A DNA stretch of 40,817 nt from CAZLBC01 sp964557575 (GTDB lineage Bacteria; Planctomycetota; Phycisphaerae; SM23-33), in assembly GCA_964557575.1 (NCBI GenBank), contig CAZLBC010000037.1, forward strand, positions 1 to 40,817, read 5' to 3'. Each line of letters opens with the position of its first letter. The stretch's first letter is position 1. This document shows positions 7,847 to 15,866 of this stretch, piece after piece. The notes under the pieces are model-generated. The model did not search any database and was not told where the DNA came from. It saw only the letters and a program-made list of their open reading frames with translations. The translations under genes were made by a program, and so were the position numbers.

Positions 7847-8785
7847 TTACTCCAGGCCGAACGCCGCCTTGAAGGCGTCCGCGATCTCGGGGTGCAGGTC
7901 GGGATTGATGCCGTTCTCGTCGTACGGCACGCCCATCGCGTCCAGGTCCTTTTTCATCGCCGCCGGCTCCTGGTCGGGACTGACCCGGGGCGGCACCTCC
8001 CGGCCGAGCGGCACCAGCCACGAATTGAGGGTGTGGCCGCCGTCGACCAGCAGGTCGTGACCGGTGACGAAGTCCGACGCCCGCGACGCGAGGAACATCA
8101 CCGCCCCGTAGAGATCCTCGGGGCGTTCCATGTACCCCAGGGGCGTCAGTTCCCGGATTCGCTGCCGCGCTTCCAGGGGCGTGGAGGCGTGCATGGGTGT
8201 CAGGAGGTAGCTGGGGCTGAAGCAGTTGACGTTGATATTGAACCGGCCCCACTCGGCGGCCAGGGTCTTCGTCAGGTGGACGATGCCCGCCTTCGATGCG
8301 TCGTAGGATGCGTTGCAGTTGGCGATCCGCGCCGACATCGAGGCGGTGTTGATGATCTTGCCCTCGGTGGGATCCTGCGCGATCATCCGCCGGGCCTCTG
8401 CCCGCGCGCAGAGCCAGACGCCGGTGAGGTTGACGTCGATCACCCGGTCCCAGGCTTCCCGCGGGATCTCCTCGTCCCCGCCGAGGATCGCAATACCCGC
8501 GTTGTTGACCCCGATGTCGAGGCGGCCGAAGCGCCCGGCGACCGCGTCGACCATCGCGTTGACCGCGTCCTCGTCGGTAACGTCGCACTTCACGAAGAAC
8601 GAGTCGACGCCGGTCTCGGCGAGCGCCGCCGCGGTCTTGGGCCCCACGGTCTCGTCGATGTCCGCGATCGCCACGTCCGCCCCGGCCTGCGCGAGTGCCG
8701 TCGCGCAGGCGCGGCCGATGCCCACCGCGCCCCCGGTCACGAGTGCCTTTCTGCCGGTCAGGTCGAACAGTGAAAGGTCAGCCAT
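7847..8785 (-). CDS. Short-chain dehydrogenase/reductase (sugar-alcohol type)
   Basis: A 312-residue classical SDR, NAD(P)-dependent and cytoplasmic. The glycine motif GGAVGIG is at 18-24, NNAG at 94-97, and the catalytic Ser149, Tyr161 and Lys165 are present. A C-terminal tail of about 50 residues beyond the usual SDR end (rich in Asp, Glu and Pro) is unusual for the minimal fold. Asp at the end of the second strand (ADIDE) favours NAD over NADP. The start at 8785 has GGGAGG upstream. The gene lies 24 bp after the sugar kinase and 4 bp before the hydrolase, so all are one transcript. Oxidation of a sugar or polyol before or after phosphorylation is the likely role; the substrate is inference. 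Confidence 0.88.
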   Translation of the reverse strand: MADLSLFDLTGRKALVTGGAVGIGRACATALAQAGADVAIADIDETVGPKTAAALAETGVDSFFVKCDVTDEDAVNAMVDAVAGRFGRLDIGVNNAGIAILGGDEEIPREAWDRVIDVNLTGVWLCARAEARRMIAQDPTEGKIINTASMSARIANCNASYDASKAGIVHLTKTLAAEWGRFNINVNCFSPSYLLTPMHASTPLEARQRIRELTPLGYMERPEDLYGAVMFLASRASDFVTGHDLLVDGGHTLNSWLVPLGREVPPRVSPDQEPAAMKKDLDAMGVPYDENGINPDLHPEIADAFKAAFGLE

Positions 8786-8809
8786 GGTACTATCCTCCCG
8801 TCATGTGGT

Positions 8810-10375
8810 TTATGTTGATTGGTCCTGCGTGTCGACGTCCGCCGCGGACGCCATGTCGCCGATCTCCGCGAGGTGCTCGCCGAGCCGCTTGAAGACGGGC
8901 ATGATCTTCGCGTAGGTCTCCCGGCGGGCGGCATCCGGTTCGGTGACGTCGCGGACGCGGTGGACCTGCTTTATTTTCGAGAAATCGTCCCACGCGCCGA
9001 TACCCACCAGCGCCAGGGCCGCGGCACCGAGGGCGGCGGCCTGCTGGCCGACGTTGGTCCGCACCATCTTCTTGCCGTAGAGGTCGGCGTAGATCCGCAT
9101 CCAGTCGTCGCTCCGGCTGCCGCCGCCGACGGCGATCATCTCGTCGCTGAGACAGGTGATCCCCGCCAGCGCGTCGAGGGCGAGAGCGAGGCTCATCGAG
9201 ATCCCCTCCATCGCGGCGCGGATCAGGTCCGCGCGGGTATGGCCGATGTCGAGGTTCGCGAACGCCCCCCGGACGTTCGGGCTGCCGTCGAGCGACGACC
9301 CGCCCGCCAGGGAAGGCAGAAACAGGGCCCCCCGGGCCCCCGGCGGGGATGCGGCCGCGCTGCGGAGCATCAGTTCGTACGTATCGGCGTCCCCGGCCGC
9401 CGCCGCGCCCTCCAGGTCGCGGCAGAGCTGCTCGCGGACCCAGCGGAACGAGGAACCGGTGGAAAAGACGCCGATCGCCGAGGTGAATTTTTCCGGGACG
9501 ACGTGGGCGAAGACGTAGGGGCGGCTCCGCGGGTCGAGCACCGGTTCGGCGGAGGTGACCGCTATCCAGCTCGATGAGCCCATGGAGGTATAGCAGTCGC
9601 CCTCGTCGACGGCCCGGGCGCCGAGCGCCATGCAGGCATTGTCCACGCCGCCCGCCACCACCCGCACCGTTTCGGGCAGGCCGAGCTGCTCGGCCGCCGC
9701 GGGCAGGAGCGTCCCCAGGACGCGGGTGGACGGTACGATTTCGGGAAAGAGCGACGCGTGGAGGCCCGATGCCGCGATGAGCTTCCCGGCATACCGCCGG
9801 CCCGCCAGGTCGTAGACCCCGGATCCCGAGGCATACGAGTGATCGGTGGCCCTGACCCCGGTCATCAGGTAGTTGACGTAATCCTTGGTCCCCAGGACCG
9901 TGCGGGTCTTGTCGAACAGTGCGGGCTCGTTGTCACGCAGCCACATGATCTTGAAGACCGCGTACAGCGGCGCCGGAAAGCCGTTGCCGGTGGTCAGGTA
10001 CCACTGCTCTTCGGTCACCTCACGGAAGAATGCCGCCGGCTGGGTATCGGGGCGGGAATCCGACCAGATCGGCACCTGCTCCCGGAGGAGGGTGCCGTCT
10101 TCGTCGAGGGGGACGACACCGAGGCTGTGGCCGGAAATCCCGGCGGCGACTATGGACCCGGGATCGACGTCGCTGTCGTCCATCAGTTGATGGGTGCTCC
10201 CTACCACCGAATCCCACCAGTCCGCGGGTCGCTGCTCGTGCCGGCCGGCGCGGGGATAGAACGTTTCGCAAGGACAGAAGTGGGCGGCCAGGCACGCCCC
10301 GTCGGTATCGTAGAGCGAGGCCTTCGTCCCCCCGGTTCCGAAATCATAGGCAATGACGTGGCTGGGCACACTCAT
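8810..10375 (-). CDS. FGGY-family sugar kinase (xylulokinase-like)
   Basis: A 521-residue carbohydrate kinase of the FGGY family. The ATP-binding start motif is DFGTGGTKASLYD near residue 10, and the C-terminal actin-like domain has GGGSRSDDWMRIYADLYG, the family's second signature. The ATG at 10375 overlaps the upstream aldolase stop as ATGA, a sign of translational coupling. A longer frame continues upstream but lies over the aldolase gene. It closely resembles xylulokinases, yet FGGY enzymes phosphorylate many ketoses, so D-xylulose is only the default guess. The context (DeoC-like aldolase before it, SDR after it) suggests a path in which a sugar is oxidised, phosphorylated and cleaved by the aldolase. 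Confidence 0.9.
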   Translation of the reverse strand: MSVPSHVIAYDFGTGGTKASLYDTDGACLAAHFCPCETFYPRAGRHEQRPADWWDSVVGSTHQLMDDSDVDPGSIVAAGISGHSLGVVPLDEDGTLLREQVPIWSDSRPDTQPAAFFREVTEEQWYLTTGNGFPAPLYAVFKIMWLRDNEPALFDKTRTVLGTKDYVNYLMTGVRATDHSYASGSGVYDLAGRRYAGKLIAASGLHASLFPEIVPSTRVLGTLLPAAAEQLGLPETVRVVAGGVDNACMALGARAVDEGDCYTSMGSSSWIAVTSAEPVLDPRSRPYVFAHVVPEKFTSAIGVFSTGSSFRWVREQLCRDLEGAAAAGDADTYELMLRSAAASPPGARGALFLPSLAGGSSLDGSPNVRGAFANLDIGHTRADLIRAAMEGISMSLALALDALAGITCLSDEMIAVGGGSRSDDWMRIYADLYGKKMVRTNVGQQAAALGAAALALVGIGAWDDFSKIKQVHRVRDVTEPDAARRETYAKIMPVFKRLGEHLAEIGDMASAADVDTQDQST

Positions 10376-11031
10376 GAGAGTATCTCCCGGGCGGTCCCGG
10401 CGCCGATGCCGAACCGTCCGGCACCGGCCTCGTGCAGGGCCAGGAGGGTTTCGATGTCCCGGACGCCCCCGGCCGCCTTGACACCGCAGCGGCCGTCCAC
10501 GGTTTCGGCTATCAGCCGGACGTTTTCGACGGTCGCCCCGGTCGGCGCCCAGCCGGTGCCGGTTTTCAACCACGCGGCGCCGGCCGCGATCCCGGCCCGG
10601 CAGCCGGACGCGATCTCCTCGTCGGAGAGGTGGTGGCACTCCAGGATGACCTTGACCGGCACCCCCCCCGCCTCCACCACCGCGCTGATATCGTCCCGCA
10701 CCAGGTCGAACCGGCCGGCCTTCAGCCAGGTGATATTCACCACCATGTCCAGTTCCGCGCAGCCCTTGGCAACCAGTTCCCGCGCCTCGGCCGCCTTGAC
10801 GGTCGTGGTGCTGCCGCCGGCGGGGAACCCCACGACACCGCCGAGCGTGACGTCCGGCGACCCCGAAAGGCACTCCCCGAGGAGCGGGGTGTGGGCGGGC
10901 AGGGCGAAGACGGCAATGCAGCCGCGATCAACGGCGAGGGCGGCGGCCGCGCGGATCTCGTCCTCGGTGCTCTCCGCCTTGACGCAGCTTACGTCTATCA
11001 TTCGGGCGATTTCGACGGAAGACAGCGCCAT
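10372..11031 (-). CDS. deoC: DeoC-family (deoxyribose-phosphate aldolase-like) aldolase
   Basis: A 219-residue class I aldolase. The start at 11031 is chosen because AAGGA precedes it and family similarity begins at MALSSVEIARMIDVS; a longer frame reaches 11133 but has no support. Family residues are visible: Asp95 in ELDMVVN, the Schiff-base Lys156 in LKTGTG, and the second active-site Lys in VKAAGGVRD. DeoC enzymes cleave 2-deoxyribose 5-phosphate to glyceraldehyde 3-phosphate and acetaldehyde. Here the gene leads an operon with an FGGY kinase and an SDR, not with nucleoside phosphorylases, so the real substrate may be another deoxysugar phosphate. The following kinase gene overlaps the stop by 4 bp. 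A promoter with an overlapping inverted repeat lies upstream. Confidence 0.85.
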   Translation of the reverse strand: MALSSVEIARMIDVSCVKAESTEDEIRAAAALAVDRGCIAVFALPAHTPLLGECLSGSPDVTLGGVVGFPAGGSTTTVKAAEARELVAKGCAELDMVVNITWLKAGRFDLVRDDISAVVEAGGVPVKVILECHHLSDEEIASGCRAGIAAGAAWLKTGTGWAPTGATVENVRLIAETVDGRCGVKAAGGVRDIETLLALHEAGAGRFGIGAGTAREILS

Positions 11032-11149
11032 GGTGCGATCCTTTCCGGAAAGAGGGGTTTTTATATCGCAAACGCTGTTGTATATAACAAACACGGGCGC
11101 GTCAAGAAATTTCCGCGCACGCTGCTCCCCCACGCCCGGCGGGAAACTA
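11032..11149. other. Leader of the aldolase operon and carB downstream flank
   Basis: This is the part of the aldolase-carB gap not occupied by the mobile element. It contains the promoter at 11077-11105, the leader with AAGGA before the aldolase ATG, and, from about 11106 to 11149, the original sequence downstream of the carB stop codon. No gene is seen. Confidence 0.5.
11077..11105 (-). promoter_or_regulatory. Promoter of the aldolase operon with an overlapping operator-like repeat
   Basis: On the minus strand TTGACG (11100-11105) and TACAAC (11077-11082) are 17 bp apart. The -10 overlaps an imperfect inverted repeat, TTGTATATAACAA (11078-11090), with arms TTGT and ACAA, reminiscent of GntR/FadR-type operators. 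A repressor sitting here would block the promoter. No regulator gene is nearby, so the regulator identity is inference. Confidence 0.4.
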
Positions 11150-11312
11150 GAGCTGGTTTCATAACTTCAATTTGGACTACAAGCGGCTCTTTTGCCGTCT
11201 GGCGGCGTCACGAAAACTCGACATATTTCCTTAATATGTCGTCGTTTCCGTTCCTTGCCAGATCGACAAAATACCTCGCTTTCGCTACCAAAGCAAGTTA
11301 TGAAACCAGCTC
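11150..11312 (-). repeat. Miniature inverted-repeat element, copy 1 (163 bp, TA-flanked)
   Basis: This element is bounded by perfect 18-bp terminal inverted repeats (GAGCTGGTTTCATAACTT at the left) and flanked by TA at 11148-11149 and 11313-11314, a probable target duplication as in Tc1/mariner/IS630 insertions. It is base-for-base the reverse complement of the copy at 17188-17350. The two arms are similar along their whole length and meet at a palindrome around ACATATT, so the element can fold into one long hairpin. It carries no transposase and must be moved in trans. It lies exactly at the 3' end of carB and supplies the last base of its stop codon. The strand label is arbitrary. Confidence 0.85.
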
Positions 11313-14300
11313 TACTCTTTCCCCCCGTCGATGCCGGCATGATATTCCTGCAGCGACTTTACGCCCACCTCGCCCTCGCGCCGGGCGGCAATGCCCTCGG
11401 CCGAGGCGGCGGCGGCCGCAACTGTAGTCATGTAGGGAACGCCGTAGACGATCGCCGACTTGCGAATGTAGGAATCGTCGGTGGCGCTGAGCTTGCCCGC
11501 GGGCGTATTGACGATCAACTGTATTTCGCCGTTCTTGATCGCGTCGACGATGTTCGGCCGCCCCTCGTGCATCTTCTGGATCGTCTCGCTCTGAATGCCG
11601 CACTCGGCGAGGTGTGCGGCGGTGCCCTCGGTGGCCAGGAGCCTGAAGCCGAGCTTGTCAAATTGTCGCGCCATCGCCTCGAAGTCCTCTCCCCGGTCTT
11701 TCCGGCACACCGTCAGCAAAACCGTTCCCTCCGTGGGAAGTGTCGACTTGGCGGCGTCCTGCGCCTTGTAGAACGACAGGCCGAAGGAATCCGAAATGCC
11801 CAGGACCTCCCCGGTCGAACGCATCTCCGGGCCGAGGACCGGGTCGACCTCGGGAAACATGGGAAAGGGAAAGACCGCCTCCTTGACACCGAAGTGCTTG
11901 AATGTTCTCTCCGACAGGCCGAAATCAGACAGTTTCCTGCCGAGCAGGATCTGTGTCGCTATTCGGGCCATCGATATACCGCAGACCTTGGAGACCAGGG
12001 GGACCGTCCGGGATGCCCGGGGATTGGCCTCGAGGACGTACACCGTATCCTCGTAAATCGCGTACTGGATATTCATCAGTCCCACCACGTTCATCTCGTT
12101 TGCGATCTTTCGCGTGTATTCCCGTATGGTCGCGAGGTGCTTTGATGGTATCGTTGTGGGGGGAATAACACAGGCCGAATCGCCGGAGTGGATGCCGGCC
12201 CTCTCGATATGCTCCATGACGGCCGGCACGAAGGCGTCGTTTCCGTCGGCAATGGCGTCGGCCTCGGCTTCTACCGCGTCGCTGAGATACTTGTCGATGA
12301 GGATCGGCCGATCCGGCGTGACGCCGACCGCGGCCGCGACGTAATCCCTGAGCATTTCATCGTCGTAGACGATCTCCATGCCGCGGCCGCCGAGAACGTA
12401 AGAGGGACGCACCATGAGGGGGTACCCGATGCGCCCGGCGATTGCGAGGGCCTCCTCTATGCCGGCTGCCATGCCGCACGGCGCCATCGGGATACCGAGA
12501 CCCTCCATGACCTCCTGGAACCGATCCCGGTCCTCGGCAAGGTCGATCGTTTCGGGCGATGTGCCGAGTATGTTCACCCCCGCCTCTTCGAGCTGCCCGG
12601 CGATATTCAGCGGGGTCTGGCCGCCGAACTGGCAAATGACCCCTTTTGGTTTTTCCTTGTTGTAGATCTGGAGAACGTCTTCGACCGTCAGCGGCTCAAA
12701 GTAGAGCTTGTCGGACGTGTCGTAGTCGGTCGATACCGTCTCCGGGTTGCAGTTGACCATGACCGATTCGTATCCCCTGTCCCGCAGCGCGAAGGCGGTG
12801 TGGACGCAGCAATAGTCGAACTCGATGCCCTGGCCGATACGGTTGGGACCGCCCCCGAGTATCAGGACCTTGTCGGGATTATCGGTGGCCTCGGTCGCGT
12901 CGGGGGCGTTGTAGGTTGAATAATAGTAGGCCGCATCCTCCACGCCGCTGACGGGGACGGGATGCCACCCCTCGACCACGCCGAGCCCGGTCCGGCGGTC
13001 GCGTATCTCCTGTTCCGTCGTGTCGAGTATCCGGGCAAGATAGAGGTCGGAGAAACCGTCTTTCTTGGCCTGCGTCAGGAGGTCGGCCGGCAGTTCCTTG
13101 CCCCGGTATGCGAGCAGCTTCTCTTCCAGTTCGACCAGTTCCTTCATCTGCTCGATGAACCACCGCTTGATGTAGGTCTTCTCGAAAAGCTCGTCGACAG
13201 TGGCGCCCTTCCGGAGGGCCTCGTACATCAGGAACTGCCGTTCACTGGTGGGTTCGGTCAGCCGTGACATCAGTTCCGCCAGCGGCAACTCGTTGAAATC
13301 GCGGGCGAATCCCAGGCCGGGACGGTTGCTCTCCAGCCCGCGGATGGATTTCTGGAAGGCCTCCTTGTAGGTCTTCCCGAGACTCATGACTTCGCCCACC
13401 GCCCGCATCTGGGTCCCGAGCTTGTCCTCGATGCCCTTGAACTTTTCAAAGGCCCAGCGGGCAAACTTGATGACCACGTAATCACCCGACGGCGTGTACT
13501 TCTCGAGCGTCCCGTCGCGCCAGTACGGGATCTCGTCCATCGTCATCCCGCCGGCCAGTTTCGACGAAACCAGAGCGATCGGAAAACCGGTGGCCTTCGA
13601 CGCCAGCGCGGAGGACCGGGAGGTGCGGGGATTGATCTCGATGACAACCACCCGCCCGGTCTCCGGATCGTGGGCGAACTGGATGTTGGTGCCGCCGATG
13701 ACCTGGATGGCCTCGACGATATCGTAGGAATATTTCTGCAGCCGCTGCTGCAGTTCTTCGTCGATGGTCAGCATCGGCGCCGAGCAGAACGAATCGCCCG
13801 TGTGGACGCCCATGGCGTCGATGTTCTCGATGAAGCAGACGGTGATCATCTGGTTTTTCGCGTCCCGCACGACTTCGAGTTCCAGTTCCTCCCAGCCGAG
13901 AACCGACTCCTCGACCAGAATCTGGTTGACCAGGCTGGCCTCGATCCCCCGGGCCGCGATCAGCCGGAGTTCCTCGACGTTGTAAACGTGTCCCCCGCCG
14001 GTGCCCCCCATCGTGTAGGCGGGCCGGATGACGAGCGGGTAGCCGAGCTGCTCGGCGACTTTTTCGGCGTCCGCCACGCTGTAGACCGCCTCGCTGCGGG
14101 GCATCTCGATACCGAGGCTGTCCATCGTCTGCTTGAACGTGGTCCGGTCCTCGCCGCGCTGGATAGCATCGATCTTGACACCGATGACCCGGACGCCGTA
14201 CTTCTCCAGGATGCCCTGCTTGTGCAGCTCGGACGAAAGGTTCAGTCCGGACTGTCCCCCCAGATTCGGCAGCAGGGCGTCGGGCTTTTCCCGGGCGATG

Positions 14301-14530
14301 ATCTTCTCCATGGTCTCGACGTTGAGCGGCTCGATATAGGTGATATCCGCCATCCCGGGATCGGTCATGATCGTCGCCGGGTTCGAGTTGACCAGGACGA
14401 TCTCGTACCCCAGTTCCCTGAGGGCCTTGCAGGCCTGGGTGCCGGAATAGTCGAATTCGCAGGCCTGGCCGATCACGATCGGACCGGAGCCGATGATCAT
14501 AACCTTGTCAATACCTTCGATTTTCGGCAT
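11312..14530 (-). CDS. carB: Carbamoyl-phosphate synthase large chain
   Basis: A 1072-residue protein, against 1073 in E. coli, so full length. It joins bicarbonate, ammonia from glutamine and two ATP into carbamoyl phosphate for arginine and pyrimidine synthesis. The two homologous ATP-grasp halves are clear: the first opens with MIIGSGPIVIGQACEFDYSG, the second with ILGGGPNRIGQGIEFDYCC near residue 560. The MGS-like allosteric domain closes the protein. The start at 14530 has GGAG upstream. The small glutaminase subunit carA is not in the window. The TAG stop at 11312-11314 is made from the TA target duplication plus the first base of an inserted miniature element. The gene follows the GMP synthetase subunit by 73 bp on the same strand. 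Confidence 0.97.
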   Translation of the reverse strand: MPKIEGIDKVMIIGSGPIVIGQACEFDYSGTQACKALRELGYEIVLVNSNPATIMTDPGMADITYIEPLNVETMEKIIAREKPDALLPNLGGQSGLNLSSELHKQGILEKYGVRVIGVKIDAIQRGEDRTTFKQTMDSLGIEMPRSEAVYSVADAEKVAEQLGYPLVIRPAYTMGGTGGGHVYNVEELRLIAARGIEASLVNQILVEESVLGWEELELEVVRDAKNQMITVCFIENIDAMGVHTGDSFCSAPMLTIDEELQQRLQKYSYDIVEAIQVIGGTNIQFAHDPETGRVVVIEINPRTSRSSALASKATGFPIALVSSKLAGGMTMDEIPYWRDGTLEKYTPSGDYVVIKFARWAFEKFKGIEDKLGTQMRAVGEVMSLGKTYKEAFQKSIRGLESNRPGLGFARDFNELPLAELMSRLTEPTSERQFLMYEALRKGATVDELFEKTYIKRWFIEQMKELVELEEKLLAYRGKELPADLLTQAKKDGFSDLYLARILDTTEQEIRDRRTGLGVVEGWHPVPVSGVEDAAYYYSTYNAPDATEATDNPDKVLILGGGPNRIGQGIEFDYCCVHTAFALRDRGYESVMVNCNPETVSTDYDTSDKLYFEPLTVEDVLQIYNKEKPKGVICQFGGQTPLNIAGQLEEAGVNILGTSPETIDLAEDRDRFQEVMEGLGIPMAPCGMAAGIEEALAIAGRIGYPLMVRPSYVLGGRGMEIVYDDEMLRDYVAAAVGVTPDRPILIDKYLSDAVEAEADAIADGNDAFVPAVMEHIERAGIHSGDSACVIPPTTIPSKHLATIREYTRKIANEMNVVGLMNIQYAIYEDTVYVLEANPRASRTVPLVSKVCGISMARIATQILLGRKLSDFGLSERTFKHFGVKEAVFPFPMFPEVDPVLGPEMRSTGEVLGISDSFGLSFYKAQDAAKSTLPTEGTVLLTVCRKDRGEDFEAMARQFDKLGFRLLATEGTAAHLAECGIQSETIQKMHEGRPNIVDAIKNGEIQLIVNTPAGKLSATDDSYIRKSAIVYGVPYMTTVAAAAASAEGIAARREGEVGVKSLQEYHAGIDGGKE

Positions 14531-14562
14531 GCATTCATCTCCGTTTCAGTGCGGTGCTCTTC

Positions 14563-14590
14563 GGCCCGGGACGTCGCGTGGCACCGGGCC
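14563..14590 (-). terminator. GC-rich hairpin in the guaA-carB spacer
   Basis: GGCCCGG (14563-14569) can pair with CCGGGCC (14584-14590) around a 14-nt loop in the 73-bp spacer. There is no T-tract on the minus strand, so it is not a classic terminator; it could be an attenuator, an mRNA-stabilising structure or chance in GC-rich DNA. Confidence 0.25.
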
Positions 14591-14603
14591 CGGTCTAATC
14601 AAT

Positions 14604-15572
14604 TCACACCGCCTCGATACAACTCGGCGGCTTCGTGGTGATGTTGTAGGTGACGCTGACAACGCCGGGCACCTCGTCGACAATCCGATCGGCTATCCGC
14701 CTGAGTTTCTCGAACGACAGCTCGGTCGGCGCGGCCTCAACCGCGTCGGTGCTCTCCCAGCAGCGGACTTCGATCTGGCGGCCGAAATCGCGTTCCCCGT
14801 CCCGCACGCCCGTCACCATGTCCTCGTGGAGTATCGCCAGGTACTGGAACGCGCCGCTGTCGGACAACTCCTCCTCGACTACCGTCGTCGCCTTCCTGAC
14901 CGTGGCGATCCGTTCCGGGGTGACCTCACCGATGACCCGCGCGGCGAGCGCCGGCCCCGGGAAGGGCGGGCGCTCGCTGATCTCCGCCGGCAGCCCCAGC
15001 GCCCGGGCGACCTTCCGGACGCCGGTCTTCCGCAACCGGATGATCGGCTCAATGACCTTGTAGCCGAACGCCTCTTCCGGATCGATACCGATCTGCTCGA
15101 AGACGTTGTGCTGCCGCTTGACGCCGGCGGCCGTCTCCTCGACGTCGGTGTAGTTGGTCCCCTGGAGAAGCACTTTCGCGCCGGTCTGCTCGACCAGTTC
15201 CGCGAATACGTCCTTGTAGAACACCTGGGTGATCCCCTGCTCCCGCTTCTCCTCGGGATCGGTGACGCCCTTGAGGCCGGCGAAGAATTTATCCCGCGCG
15301 TCGAGGATCTCGACCGGCACGCCCAGGCCGGCGAAGATCTCGACGATCCGCTCCGCCTCCCCCTCCCGCATCAGGCCGTTTTCGATAAAGTAGGACTTAA
15401 GGCGGTCGCCGAGGGCCCGGTGGGCCAAAAGCGTCACGACCGACGAGTCGACACCGCCGGAGAGGGCGTTGATGACGACATCCTCCCCCGCCGCCGCTGA
15501 AATGGCCGCGACCTGCTGCTCGATAAATGCTTCCGGGTTCAGTTCCGCGAGGGGGATTTCTTCCAGTGTCAT
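14604..15572 (-). CDS. guaA: GMP synthase, unfused ATP-pyrophosphatase (synthetase) subunit
   Basis: A 322-residue protein matching only the C-terminal two thirds of ordinary bacterial GuaA. It adenylates XMP and aminates it to GMP. The PP-loop SGGVDSS is at 38-44, and the dimerisation domain has RPPFPGPALAARVIGEV and the terminal KPPSCIEAV, the usual XMP-binding end. The N-terminal glutamine amidotransferase domain is absent: the protein starts directly at the PP-loop domain, with its own GGAG and ATG at 15572. Two-subunit GMP synthases of this kind are standard in archaea. A separate glutaminase must be elsewhere, or ammonia is used. It is followed by carB, another glutamine-dependent synthetase here without its glutaminase. 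Confidence 0.9.
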   Translation of the reverse strand: MTLEEIPLAELNPEAFIEQQVAAISAAAGEDVVINALSGGVDSSVVTLLAHRALGDRLKSYFIENGLMREGEAERIVEIFAGLGVPVEILDARDKFFAGLKGVTDPEEKREQGITQVFYKDVFAELVEQTGAKVLLQGTNYTDVEETAAGVKRQHNVFEQIGIDPEEAFGYKVIEPIIRLRKTGVRKVARALGLPAEISERPPFPGPALAARVIGEVTPERIATVRKATTVVEEELSDSGAFQYLAILHEDMVTGVRDGERDFGRQIEVRCWESTDAVEAAPTELSFEKLRRIADRIVDEVPGVVSVTYNITTKPPSCIEAV

Positions 15573-15664
15573 TGCATTTCTCCGTTAACCTGTGGTGACA
15601 AACCGCTGTTCCCGAGTACGACTCGCGGGGCATTTCCGCCCGCACTGCCGTACGGTGGAGATAC

Positions 15665-15693
15665 TATATACGGGAAGCGCGTCGCCGTCGCAA
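15665..15693 (-). promoter_or_regulatory. Candidate promoter for guaA-carB
   Basis: On the minus strand TTGCGA (15688-15693) and TATATA (15665-15670) are spaced 17 bp apart, about 93 bp upstream of the guaA ATG. The rest of this 294-bp divergent gap (15573-15866) shows no gene; the plus-strand oxidoreductase has GGAG before its ATG but no clear promoter. Confidence 0.45.
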
Positions 15694-15866
15694 GACCGGA
15701 TATCGAAATGTCCTGCCGGCGTGCCCGCATTACGGCACCACAGCTAACCCCGCGTGAAAAACGACGTTGCATCGGGCGGACATTCTCCGGATAATCGGGT
15801 GTCCGGTTCCGAAAACGGCGGCAAGCGATTGCAGGCCGCACCATCTCATTTCCCTGGAGACCGACC

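Noticed and set aside
10376..10873. Extended start for the FGGY kinase upstream of 10375
   Set aside because: The extension lies wholly over the aldolase gene in another frame and contains no kinase sequence; the ATGA overlap gives a natural start.
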